From Paenibacillus sp. Root444D2 (GTDB taxonomy: Bacteria; Bacillota; Bacilli; Paenibacillales; NBRC-103111), in the NCBI RefSeq assembly GCF_001426375.1, contig NZ_LMEO01000002.1, forward strand, positions 142,986 through 206,985: DNA of 64,000 bases, written 5' to 3'. Below the pieces are notes generated by a model. It ran no database searches. It was not told where the DNA came from and saw only the letters and a program-made list of their open reading frames with translations. The stretch's first letter is position 1. Each line of letters opens with the position of its first letter. This document shows positions 34,103 to 42,360 of the stretch, one piece after another. A program made the position numbers and the translations under genes.

Positions 34103-34728
34103 TACTTCTTCCAGCCTCCTCTTCGGTCCATCCAACTGCGAATGATACTCCGACAGCCGTTATAAGCAGATTGAAGGATGATGGTCATCGTTCTTGCCGC
34201 AAAAACAGATAGCCACCATTGGTCTTGAAAAGTCGCCTTACCGACACGATAGTAGCCATCTACCGGATGAATTCCCGCCTGATACATATCTCCAAGTAAG
34301 TAGCCAATCGAGAGTGCCGCGATCTGCTCCCATGCACTACGTTGTAACACAAGAGCTACAACAGCAAGCAATAAAGCCGTATCCCACTCCGAGTTACGAA
34401 CGATAAGGATGGGGTCCATCTCAAGAAGCTGCTGCAGCAAGAAATGAAGGGAACCTAATAAAAGGCCGATCGACAGTAAATGAAGCTTATGTATGAATCC
34501 TTTTGTCTTATAGAGAATAGCCAGGCTGATGAGCAGAACCCAGACATAAACGAGTCCCACTTGAACATGTTGAATCGTTAAGGTAAACCTGGAAAAGACA
34601 ATCCATGAGACAAAAAAAAGAAGCATGCCCTTGTGCGATATACTTCTGATGTACAGTTCCTTCCATCCGCTGGCGAATAAGATCAACGTGATACTAAGGA
34701 GAATTAGAGACAAATAGCCGGAGTTCAT
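34102..34728 (-). CDS. yphA: Polytopic membrane protein (YphA-like)
   Basis: A 208-residue protein with six or seven hydrophobic segments starting MNSGYLSLILLSITLILFAS. Its size, topology and position between the YIEGIA gene and fni match B. subtilis YphA, whose function is unknown. The C-terminus is basic (SWMDRRGGWKK). The leader (34729-34857) has several inverted repeats that may fold. GGTAGGGTGG lies before the ATG at 34728. Confidence 0.72.
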   Translation of the reverse strand: MNSGYLSLILLSITLILFASGWKELYIRSISHKGMLLFFVSWIVFSRFTLTIQHVQVGLVYVWVLLISLAILYKTKGFIHKLHLLSIGLLLGSLHFLLQQLLEMDPILIVRNSEWDTALLLAVVALVLQRSAWEQIAALSIGYLLGDMYQAGIHPVDGYYRVGKATFQDQWWLSVFAARTMTIILQSAYNGCRSIIRSWMDRRGGWKK

Positions 34729-34857
34729 AATCGTACCACCCTACCATGCATAGGCGATCAGGTGGCAATTGCCACCGACCTGCCTGCGGATCTTCAGGCT
34801 ACCACTCCAACTTAACGAGGGAAGCACCGCCTGATCTATAGTATGGCAATATTTCGA
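34729..34857 (-). other. Possibly structured leader of the yphA-YIEGIA operon
   Basis: This gap contains a perfect 16-bp palindrome GGTGGCAATTGCCACC, a GCCTG/CAGGC hairpin, and a 5'-end segment that can pair with its 3' end. No promoter is convincing and no regulatory RNA class fits. Confidence 0.35.
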
Positions 34858-35916
34858 TTATTTACTCTGGCTGGCTCTTTCTGCATATGAAGTTAAATTA
34901 ATACCTCTAGCCCTGCACCATTCTGCCGTTTCGCCTATAATGACAACTGGACAATTTCCCAATGCCTGAATCGTATTAGCGCCTAGCGCTGTCATAATTA
35001 GAATAAGTCCTTGATGAAGCTCATCAGCAAAATGGTGGAGCGCATCGACTCCCTCACTGCGTAAAACCCTCAAGAATGCGCCAGCCATGCCAACCCCTGA
35101 AGCACCAAGGGATAACGCTTTGGCCGCTTCCAAAGCGTTCGTTATACCGCCAGAGGCAATAACTCCGCCTCGCGGATAAACCGAGAGTGCCTCTAACAGG
35201 GCAATGCTGGTTGGTGTGCCCCAATCGTTCAGCCACTCCAAAGCCGCTGGACGTCTGGCATTCTCAATGGCGGCGAAATTCGTGCCGCCCGAGCCGCCAA
35301 CATCCAAAAAGCGGACACCGATGTCCTGCAATTGTTTGGCGTTATCCTTCAAGATACCAAAGCCAACTTCTTTTACGATGACGGGTACCTGTACATGCCG
35401 AACAATAGCTTCAATGCGGCTGAGCATGCCCACAAAGCTGCGATCCCCTTCTGGCATAATGAGCTCCTGCATGACATTCAAATGAATTTGAAGCGCATTC
35501 GCTTCAATCATATCGACGGCGCGGACTGCTTGCTCCGTAGTTGCCTCGCTGCCCAAATTCGCGAACACGATCCCTTTGGGATTTTCGCGGCGAACAACTT
35601 GATAGCTCGATGCAACCTCACTGTTTTTAATTGCTGACATCTGGGAACCAACGGCCATAGCCATGCCCTTTTCCCTTGCCAAGATGGCCAAATCGCGATT
35701 AATGCTTTCCGTCTCCTGAGCGCCGCCCGTCATTGCATTAATTAAAATCGGCGAACTCATAATGAGATCGCCGATTTCAGTAGTTAATGCTATTTGATCC
35801 GTCGAAGTCTCAGGTAGACAGTTATGCACAAGCTTGATATCCGACAGCCCTTGCTGCCGTGATTGGCCAAGCTCCAGCGCGTAATGGACATGCTCCATTT
35901 TGCGTGAGATGCGCAT
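34858..35916 (-). CDS. fni: Type 2 isopentenyl-diphosphate delta-isomerase
   Basis: This FMN- and NADPH-dependent enzyme interconverts IPP and DMAPP, feeding isoprenoids such as the heptaprenyl chain. The 352-residue TIM-barrel has MRISRKMEHVHYAL, INAMTGGAQETE, GSQMSAIKN, ANLGS, LHLNV-like QIHLNVMQEL, KEVGFG and VGGSGGTNFAAIE, all diagnostic. GGAGG precedes the ATG. It fits the Bacillus order (yphA-fni-ypfD). Confidence 0.96.
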   Translation of the reverse strand: MRISRKMEHVHYALELGQSRQQGLSDIKLVHNCLPETSTDQIALTTEIGDLIMSSPILINAMTGGAQETESINRDLAILAREKGMAMAVGSQMSAIKNSEVASSYQVVRRENPKGIVFANLGSEATTEQAVRAVDMIEANALQIHLNVMQELIMPEGDRSFVGMLSRIEAIVRHVQVPVIVKEVGFGILKDNAKQLQDIGVRFLDVGGSGGTNFAAIENARRPAALEWLNDWGTPTSIALLEALSVYPRGGVIASGGITNALEAAKALSLGASGVGMAGAFLRVLRSEGVDALHHFADELHQGLILIMTALGANTIQALGNCPVVIIGETAEWCRARGINLTSYAERASQSK

Positions 35917-35945
35917 TCTTATGGTCCTCCTAAGCGTCGTATCAT

Positions 35946-37250
35946 TTACTTTTTGAATTTGGAAAGTTTATCGCCAAAACGCTCGCCAAGTGTCATGGAC
36001 AGACCTTGATTGCTCAAGGATACATTCTCATTACCAGCAATCTCTTTTTGGTGACTTGCGCTGTTCCCGCGGTCACGATCGCCTCTTGGTTGTCTTTCTC
36101 TGTCTGGTTTAGAAGCAGACGGAGACGCTGCACCAGCCGGAGCTTCTGGAGCTTCCTCTGTATCTTTAATGCTTAAGCTAACGCGTTTCTCAGCTGTATT
36201 GATTTCCAAGATTTTCACTTGAACTTCTTGGCCTTCTTTCAATACTTCATGCGGAGTACCAATGTGACGGTGTGCAATTTGGGAAATATGCACAAGACCT
36301 TCAACACCAGGAGCCACTTCAACGAATGCGCCGAAAGCTGCAAGACGTTTCACTGTACCTGTTACGATATCGCCTGCTTTGAATTCACGATCAACATTGG
36401 ACCAAGGACCTTCTTGAGTTGCTTTGATGCTCAAGCTGATTTTATCATTGGAAGGATCAAGCTTAAGGATTTGCACTTTCACTTTATCGCCTTCTTTGAC
36501 TACGTCAGAAGCTTGTTCTACATGGTGCCAAGCAAGCTCGGAGATGTGTACAAGTCCGTCGATACCACCGATATCAATAAACGCACCGAATTGTGTCAAG
36601 CGTTGAACAGTACCATCTAGTACTTGACCAACTTGAAGACCTTCGATGATTTTCTTTTTGTTAGCTTCGAATTCTTCATCTAGAACATCTTTTTGAGACA
36701 AGATCACTTTGTTTTTCTCGCGATCGATTTCTTTCACACGAAGACGCAATGTGCGGCCTTTGTAAGAGGAGAAATCTTCAACGAATTGACGCTCAACCAT
36801 TGAAGCAGGTACGAAACCACGTACGCCAATATCCACAACTAGTCCGCCTTTTACAACTTCAGATACAGCAGCTTCAATGATTTCTTTGCTATCCAGCTGA
36901 CCTTGCAGTGACTCCCATACTTTGCTGTTGTCAACAACACGTTTGGAAAGAACCAATGTTTCTTTCGCATCATTGATTGAAACAACTTTCAATTCAACTT
37001 CTTGTCCAAGCAATGTTGCTTCTGCGTCGGAAGAAAGCTCACGAACTGGGATAACACCATCGTATTTGTAACCGATATCCACGAAGGCTTGATCTGCGTC
37101 TACCTTAACAATTTTACCTTTAACGGTAGCGCCTTTCTTCAGCACAGCAACGTTGTTAAGAGCGTGCTCAGCTTCTGCTTGCGATACGGCTGTTTCTTGT
37201 GTTTCTTGTACTTCTTGCGTTTGATCTTCAACTTTTACTTCATCTGACAT
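35946..37250 (-). CDS. ypfD: Four-domain S1 RNA-binding protein (YpfD/RpsA-like)
   Basis: The 434-residue protein has four S1 domains at roughly residues 35-105, 120-190, 205-275 and 290-360 (for example GATVKGKIVKVDADQAFVDIGYKYDG and GAFVEVAPGVEGLVHISQ). An acidic N-terminus and a disordered C-terminus rich in Ala, Ser, Arg and Asp follow. It is shorter than E. coli S1 (six domains), like other Firmicute homologs, which bind RNA but whose ribosome role is debated. GAGGAGG precedes the ATG at 37250. A promoter lies ~60 bp upstream. Confidence 0.93.
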   Translation of the reverse strand: MSDEVKVEDQTQEVQETQETAVSQAEAEHALNNVAVLKKGATVKGKIVKVDADQAFVDIGYKYDGVIPVRELSSDAEATLLGQEVELKVVSINDAKETLVLSKRVVDNSKVWESLQGQLDSKEIIEAAVSEVVKGGLVVDIGVRGFVPASMVERQFVEDFSSYKGRTLRLRVKEIDREKNKVILSQKDVLDEEFEANKKKIIEGLQVGQVLDGTVQRLTQFGAFIDIGGIDGLVHISELAWHHVEQASDVVKEGDKVKVQILKLDPSNDKISLSIKATQEGPWSNVDREFKAGDIVTGTVKRLAAFGAFVEVAPGVEGLVHISQIAHRHIGTPHEVLKEGQEVQVKILEINTAEKRVSLSIKDTEEAPEAPAGAASPSASKPDRERQPRGDRDRGNSASHQKEIAGNENVSLSNQGLSMTLGERFGDKLSKFKK

Positions 37251-37308
37251 GGGATTACCCTCCTCTAATTACAACCAACAATAAATAATTTATAAGTCAC
37301 AAAGCAGT

Positions 37309-37337
37309 ATTGTAAGCTTCTACTCTGTTTCAAACAA
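37309..37337 (-). promoter_or_regulatory. Promoter of the S1-domain protein gene
   Basis: TTGTTT (37337-37332) and TACAAT (37314-37309) are 17 bp apart on the minus strand, about 60 bp before the ATG. Confidence 0.6.
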
Positions 37338-37401
37338 AACAATAACTTCCATTCGCTTTAAAGATAGTATAATTCCAAGCTTTCGATTCCATACATTCTT
37401 G

Positions 37402-37983
37402 TTAACCTTTGCTATAAGCAGTATGTAATCGGCGAATTTCTTTCATAATAGCTTCCGTTGCCTGCTCCAAATCTTCGGAGCTTGCAGCTGCATATGCACT
37501 TAGGTCAAGCGGTTTTCCATATACAATCGTCATGCTGCGGAATAAGGAATAATTGCCTATAATAGCCACCGGAACTACGGTAGCTCCAGATTTGAGTGCA
37601 AGACTGGCTGCGCCCTTCTTGCCCATACCTCCGGCGTTGTTCCGCGATCCTTCTGGGAAAACGCCCAACATGTTACCATCGCGAAGCAATTGCACCGCAA
37701 GTCGGATCGATTCTCTGCTAACGCCACCGCGTTTCACAGGGAAAGCACCGACTCTAGAAATAATGGAACCCAACACAGGGATATCAAACAGCTCGGCCTT
37801 CGCCATGAAATGAACCATACGCTTAAGCGGAGTTCCTAACAATGGCGGATCCAACAAACTTGTATGATTTCCGCAAAGCACGACTGCTCCATGTGTAGGG
37901 ACATTCTCCATCCCTAATGCCCGCATACGGAAAAACAAGGTAAAAATAAAACGAAATAAGGCCCTCCCGATGCGATAAAGCAT
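37402..37983 (-). CDS. plsC: 1-acyl-sn-glycerol-3-phosphate acyltransferase
   Basis: PlsC adds the second acyl chain in phosphatidate synthesis. The 193-residue protein has the catalytic GNHTSLLDPP (H-x4-D) motif, FPEGSRN and a hydrophobic N-terminal segment. The open frame extends into cmk, but GGAGGTGG fits the ATG at 37983, just after the cmk stop. It completes the glycerolipid set with gpsA and plsY in this region. Confidence 0.92.
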   Translation of the reverse strand: MLYRIGRALFRFIFTLFFRMRALGMENVPTHGAVVLCGNHTSLLDPPLLGTPLKRMVHFMAKAELFDIPVLGSIISRVGAFPVKRGGVSRESIRLAVQLLRDGNMLGVFPEGSRNNAGGMGKKGAASLALKSGATVVPVAIIGNYSLFRSMTIVYGKPLDLSAYAAASSEDLEQATEAIMKEIRRLHTAYSKG

Positions 37984-37984
37984 C

Positions 37985-38668
37985 TTATTTGCCACCTCCG
38001 ACTTTGTCTTTGCAAAGCCCAAGTATTTCGTCCACAACTTCCTCAATGGTCATTGAAGTACTGTCCATTAAAACAGCATCATGAGCTCGTCTAAGCGGTG
38101 AAATCTCTCTATCTTGGTCCAGTTGATCGCGACGAGCAATGTCCTGTTCCAGTTCGGAGAGCGTTAGGGTACAAGTTCCGCTGTTTTGCATCTCTTTGAA
38201 TCGACGCTCTGCTCTTTCCTTTACGCTAGCTGTCAGAAAAACTTTAATTTCAGCGTCAGGCATAACATGAGTACCGATGTCGCGGCCATCCATGACTACG
38301 CCTTTGGATATAGCCATTTGCTTCTGAAGTGTGACCAGGAGCTGGCGTATAGCTCCATAGCTAGCGATTTGGGAGACATGATCCGTTATGGCTGTCGTAC
38401 GAATTTCTTTGGTCACATCGACGCCATCTACGAAAACTTGTTGTCCTTCTTCGCGAGGAATGAGCTCAATCTGCATGCGATTCGCCAAAGCAGCCACTTC
38501 TTGTTCTTGATCAGGTAGCAGCCCTTCTTGCTGTACTTTCCACGTTACTGCCCGATACATGGCGCCTGTATCCACGTAAACGAAACCAAGTGCCCCAGCA
38601 ACTAGCCGCGCAATGGTACTTTTACCGGCTCCAGCAGGACCATCTATGGCAATATTGAACTTTTCCAA
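37985..38668 (-). CDS. cmk: Cytidylate kinase
   Basis: Cmk phosphorylates CMP and dCMP. The 227-residue protein shows IDGPAGAGKSTIARL (P-loop), DTGAMYRAVTW, DGRDIGTHV and the RRxxxxQxD-type RRDQLDQDREISPLRRA lid. The start is TTG at 38668 with AGGAGG upstream. It is upstream of plsC and downstream of a terminator for the ypfB operon. Confidence 0.96.
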   Translation of the reverse strand: MEKFNIAIDGPAGAGKSTIARLVAGALGFVYVDTGAMYRAVTWKVQQEGLLPDQEQEVAALANRMQIELIPREEGQQVFVDGVDVTKEIRTTAITDHVSQIASYGAIRQLLVTLQKQMAISKGVVMDGRDIGTHVMPDAEIKVFLTASVKERAERRFKEMQNSGTCTLTLSELEQDIARRDQLDQDREISPLRRAHDAVLMDSTSMTIEEVVDEILGLCKDKVGGGK

Positions 38669-38710
38669 GCTGCTGTTCCTCCTAACAATACCTCACAGTA
38701 CCTTACGAAC

Positions 38711-38732
38711 AAAAAAGCAGGCACTGCCTGCT
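38711..38732 (-). terminator. Terminator after ypfB
   Basis: AGCAGGC/GCCTGCT stem with a three-base loop followed by six T on the minus strand. Confidence 0.85.
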
Positions 38733-38807
38733 AATTAATTGAAATTATAGCACATTAAATAGGCATATGCAAAACTTGGACGTATATTAGATTACAATTA
38801 GATGTGC

Positions 38808-39032
38808 CTAAGAGCGCTCTTCCTTCTCTTTTTGAGGCCATACGTAGGGCTTTCCCTCTAGTGGTTCAACACGGGTAAAATGCTTACGTATGTAAGGAAT
38901 TTGCAGCATCGCTTGAACACATATAAGTAAAACGAAAAATACGAGCGTTGTCCGAATGATCACCTTCTCTACCTTCGCAGAAAAGAGGATAAACAGCTGC
39001 TCGTATGACTTATGCTCCTCATCCCTTGACAT
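38808..39032 (-). CDS. ypfB: Small membrane protein YpfB-like (DUF5359)
   Basis: A 74-residue protein with one membrane segment (TLVFFVLLICVQAMLQI) and a charged C-terminus, matching YpfB-type proteins by length, topology and position between cmk and the PilZ gene. AGGTGGGG is placed for the ATG at 39032. Function is unknown. Confidence 0.75.
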   Translation of the reverse strand: MSRDEEHKSYEQLFILFSAKVEKVIIRTTLVFFVLLICVQAMLQIPYIRKHFTRVEPLEGKPYVWPQKEKEERS

Positions 39033-39101
39033 GAGATGCCCCACCTGCTCACATTGACATATTGTTTGGTAGTATGCCCATGCAGGTGAAATCTCATGCG
39101 T

Positions 39102-39755
39102 TTAGCGCTTACGGAAATCCATCTGTCTCTCGAAGCAAAAACGAATTAGTTTCTGACGTTCACGATCGGCTATATCCGTAAATCTAATCATAGCCAATTG
39201 CTTGCCAGACTCGAGCTGTTTAACGCGGACAACCTCGCCAGTAAACGGAATATGCTCAATATTACCATTCTTAAATGGTGCAAGAACCCAACATGAAATA
39301 ATTGCATTCATTCCGATAGGGATATGCGCCTCACAGATAAACGAGATCCCGCCACCACCAACATCATCTGTCACGCCAATGAATTGAATTTGGTCTGACA
39401 ATTTAACGGCAATTTCAAGTTCCGCCAGAACCCTAAGGAAGCTTCTGCGTTGAACTTGCGTTATGGCTTCAGGCTCGGGTTTACGCAGTTCCACTAAGCG
39501 AATCACATCTTCTCTGAAACCTGTAACCGAAGTTGTGAAATAGTGCTTTACTCCGCCCTGACCTAAAAAGAATGTGCTTAATTCATCACCTTGATACAGC
39601 TTCTTGAGTCGGCCTGTTTTCTCATTCAGCGGGATCTCTATGGCGATCACACTATCCGTCACGTCAGCAATTCTTGACTTGTACTCAATTTTGGACTCTT
39701 CATCGTCGATGCTATTCACATGCATATGTAATATCTGGTTGACTTTAGGAAGCAA
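39102..39755 (-). CDS. motI: PilZ-domain flagellar brake protein (MotI/YpfA-like)
   Basis: MotI homologs bind cyclic-di-GMP and stop the flagellar motor. The ~217-residue protein has an N-terminal YcgR-type domain and a PilZ domain. The RxxxR part is present as RRSFLR (~residue 120), but the following motif reads DVGGGGI where the family usually has a serine in (D/N)xSxxG. This may affect ligand binding. A TTG at 39755 with GGAGG is preferred over an upstream GTG that overlaps the site. It is upstream of ypfB as in B. subtilis. Confidence 0.85.
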   Translation of the reverse strand: MLPKVNQILHMHVNSIDDEESKIEYKSRIADVTDSVIAIEIPLNEKTGRLKKLYQGDELSTFFLGQGGVKHYFTTSVTGFREDVIRLVELRKPEPEAITQVQRRSFLRVLAELEIAVKLSDQIQFIGVTDDVGGGGISFICEAHIPIGMNAIISCWVLAPFKNGNIEHIPFTGEVVRVKQLESGKQLAMIRFTDIADRERQKLIRFCFERQMDFRKR

Positions 39756-39818
39756 TCTCTGCACCTCCGAGACGTAATATGTCTTAATTATACCAATGAC
39801 CTATTAATTATGATAGCA

Positions 39819-39851
39819 AAAAAAAGAAGCTAGGATTGAACCTGCTTCTTC
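39819..39851 (-). terminator. Terminator after ypeB
   Basis: AGAAGC(A)GG and CC(T)AGCTTCT form an imperfect stem (39826-39851) followed by a long T-run on the minus strand. Confidence 0.75.
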
Positions 39852-39858
39852 TCAATGA

Positions 39859-41232
39859 TTATTTCTTTGCGTCAGCTGCTGCTTCAGCCTGTTCAGGGCG
39901 AATGGTCTCAATTTTCTCTTCCATCCCATTATCACTATTCATATAAACACGATAAATATTGTTGTTCATCTTCCCGATAAATTCATGGCAAAGCACTTCT
40001 TCATCTAATTCATTTTTGATAATCGCCAAAGACTCGCCAGTCACTTCCATTTTCGGGCTAAGCTGCTTACGTGCTTCGGCTGCAGTTATTTTTGGCTGAC
40101 CAACCGTTCGCTGTTTTTGACCAAATATATAGTCTGTTGCCTGCACACCTATAACTTCAAGAGTATCTAAAGCTACTTTAACACTAATTTGCTGAGGATA
40201 AATCGTGACATCCTTTTCTCGCTTAGCGAAAATAATGTTAGCGATATTCTGATACTGATCATAGCTAACTGCGCTCATATCTTTGTATTCATGTTGATCC
40301 AAGAACTCATTCGCAATATCTCGCGCATGTCTAAGATCAAATTTAGATTCTTTTACGGTTCGCGGCTTCATAAAATAAATGAGCTGACCGCCTTTTTTGG
40401 TGAAATCCATCTGAATATCATTTTCACTGCCGTTTCCGCCTGGAACTACAACGCTAAAACTTTGGTATTCTGGCGCATTACTACCATTCTCAACGACTTT
40501 CATAGCGGTTGTATCACTCTGTCCCAGAAATTGCGCCGCTTTTTGTTTAATTTGATCAGCCGTCATGTCATTCCCGGACAAAGTGCTAACATCATTTTTG
40601 GAAAAAATGGTTAAATTCCCAGGTCCCCAGTTTAATTCCTCATAGGCTCCGACTTTTTTGTCAACGGTAGAAAAGCCATCAATGATCGCATTATCATGTG
40701 TTTCATTTTCAGAAGCTAAAGCGACCTCAACGTCCATCCAACGCAAGTTTTTGGACAAAACCTTCTCCTGAACACCGCGTATTTCCTTCGTTATCTCAGA
40801 GGAATGATCGTAGAGCGCGTTCAATGTTTTTATTTCTTGCTCATTTAGAGGCTGCTTCGTCATATCACGTACGGACATTCGGTATGAGAAATTAGCCATA
40901 TTAGCTAAGAAATCTTCCGTTTTGTTGAATGGCAGCAGTGTTAGCGGTAGCTGCGTAATATCACTTTGCGCTTGGCTAGTCAGCCGCCATACATTCACCA
41001 GTCCCTTTCGGTAAGAAGGCTCCGAGGTTGCGTTAACAGCCAACGTATTACCAAGCTCTGTATGGAGCTTATCCACATGGAAGGAAAGATCATGGAACGC
41101 ACGTTGATATTGATTCTCTGCTTTGATCAAAATCGTATTCTTCTCCTGGTGTTCCAAATATCCCCACACTGAAGCACCAATCAATGCAATCAAGAGGAAT
41201 GGAAACATGACAATACTTAATCTTTTATACAC
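39859..41232 (-). CDS. ypeB: Spore germination protein YpeB
   Basis: YpeB is needed for localisation of the cortex-lytic enzyme SleB in the spore. The 457-residue protein has an N-terminal membrane segment (residues ~9-27) and the family segment YLEHQEKNTILIKAENQYQRAFHDL, with two PepSY-like repeats in the C-terminal half. The start is GTG at 41232 with AAGGAG upstream; the open frame extends 29 codons further but without a usable site. In B. subtilis sleB is immediately upstream; here it is absent. Confidence 0.92.
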   Translation of the reverse strand: MYKRLSIVMFPFLLIALIGASVWGYLEHQEKNTILIKAENQYQRAFHDLSFHVDKLHTELGNTLAVNATSEPSYRKGLVNVWRLTSQAQSDITQLPLTLLPFNKTEDFLANMANFSYRMSVRDMTKQPLNEQEIKTLNALYDHSSEITKEIRGVQEKVLSKNLRWMDVEVALASENETHDNAIIDGFSTVDKKVGAYEELNWGPGNLTIFSKNDVSTLSGNDMTADQIKQKAAQFLGQSDTTAMKVVENGSNAPEYQSFSVVVPGGNGSENDIQMDFTKKGGQLIYFMKPRTVKESKFDLRHARDIANEFLDQHEYKDMSAVSYDQYQNIANIIFAKREKDVTIYPQQISVKVALDTLEVIGVQATDYIFGQKQRTVGQPKITAAEARKQLSPKMEVTGESLAIIKNELDEEVLCHEFIGKMNNNIYRVYMNSDNGMEEKIETIRPEQAEAAADAKK

Positions 41233-41305
41233 GCGACTGCTCCTTTCGTACCCAAACTTGCGCTTAGTTTTTACGTGGGGAGACAGGTTTATACAGGAAT
41301 GACAA

Positions 41306-41338
41306 CAAAAAGAGGCCAATTCTTAAAAGAATGGCCTC
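41306..41338 (-). terminator. Terminator upstream of ypeB
   Basis: GAGGCC(A)TTCTT and AAGAAT(T)GGCCTC form a 12-bp stem (41312-41338) followed by TTTTTG on the minus strand. Confidence 0.8.
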
Positions 41339-41341
41339 ACG

Positions 41342-41497
41342 CTAATCATCCGTCTCTACTTCAAAGTCTTGCTCATTGCTGCAAATGCACTGACGGAATC
41401 CCGTTTCAATTTTCCCTTTTTCTTTCTTGCCTTTCAGCACAAACTTCTCGCCGCATAACCGGCAGCGGATCTTTACTTTGACTCTTGTCGTGGACAT
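41342..41497 (-). CDS. Small zinc-ribbon-like protein
   Basis: The 51-residue product MSTTRVKVKIRCRLCGEKFV ... FRQCICSNEQDFEVETDD has two cysteine pairs (CRLC and CIC) that could bind one metal ion. GGGAGG precedes the ATG at 41497. An extended in-frame version of 66 residues lacks its own ribosome-binding site. Function unknown. Confidence 0.65.
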   Translation of the reverse strand: MSTTRVKVKIRCRLCGEKFVLKGKKEKGKIETGFRQCICSNEQDFEVETDD

Positions 41498-41566
41498 GTA
41501 CACCCTCCCGGTAGTTCCGGGCTTACAGCCAGGAATTGCCATCTATACTGTCCATTATGACCTATT

Positions 41567-42262
41567 TTAGCTCACTTTAATCTTCTCATCTGCTGTCACA
41601 ATGCGCAGCGGGGAATGAGCATTGGCACGGTCAACCCGCCAAATCGTGCGAATCCATAGAAAAGACATGACTGGAATCATGATCCAAACCCAGTTCGTTT
41701 TGAAAATAAGCAAAATATAATCAAACAATCCATGCCACAAAATAGGCAGCAACAAGGAAATCCATAAATACCTTTGCGCTTTGTGCGGAATGAATTTAGC
41801 CTTACCCAAATAGTACCCCATCATGACACCGAACAATGCATGCGCAGAAACTGGCAGCAGAGCGCGAATCATCAGAGCAGAGAAAGACGAGGCATTAAGG
41901 AAAGCATAAATGATATTTTCCAAAGTCGCATAACCTAAGCTTACGGCCACCGCATACACAATTCCGTCATAGGGTTCATCGAAGGCTTCATGCCTAAAGA
42001 TCAAATGATAGAGGATGAACCATTTCAAAAACTCTTCAATGCCACCAGATAGGAAAAAGGCCGAGATAAACGTCCCCTTTCCAAACTCTTCAATCAACGC
42101 ATTCTGCAGTACCATCGTAGGGTATACAAGCAGAACACCAAACAAGAACATTCGAATAACTAAATGAATCGGTTCCGTTTCGTATCGGTCCTTCAAATAA
42201 AAGTACGTTAGCAATGAGAGACCTGGTGCTATGGCTGCCATAATAACCGGCAGAATTTGCAA
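41567..42262 (-). CDS. prsW: PrsW-family intramembrane metalloprotease
   Basis: PrsW cleaves membrane anti-sigma factors, such as that of sigma W, in response to envelope stress. The ~231-residue polytopic protein has the conserved GGIEEFLKW, YDGIVYAVAVSLGYATLENIIY, HALFGVMMGYY and HGLFDY motifs, which supply the acidic and histidine metal ligands. A TTG at 42262 with GGGGGAG upstream matches the typical N-terminus better than the ATG at 42292. The anti-sigma factor at 1386-2015 is a speculative substrate. Confidence 0.9.
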   Translation of the reverse strand: MQILPVIMAAIAPGLSLLTYFYLKDRYETEPIHLVIRMFLFGVLLVYPTMVLQNALIEEFGKGTFISAFFLSGGIEEFLKWFILYHLIFRHEAFDEPYDGIVYAVAVSLGYATLENIIYAFLNASSFSALMIRALLPVSAHALFGVMMGYYLGKAKFIPHKAQRYLWISLLLPILWHGLFDYILLIFKTNWVWIMIPVMSFLWIRTIWRVDRANAHSPLRIVTADEKIKVS

Positions 42263-42360
42263 ATGCAGCTCCCCCTTTTCGTTCAATACCATGTAGAACC
42301 ATTAAGCGATTCCTTGCGTAATATGAACATTATAGCATTTTTAAATGACTTTTCTATGTC

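Noticed and set aside
34738..34755. AGGGTGGTAC sequence before yphA, resembling the T-box core
   Set aside because: It is immediately before the ATG, with no specifier domain, no downstream terminator and no amino-acid-related gene.
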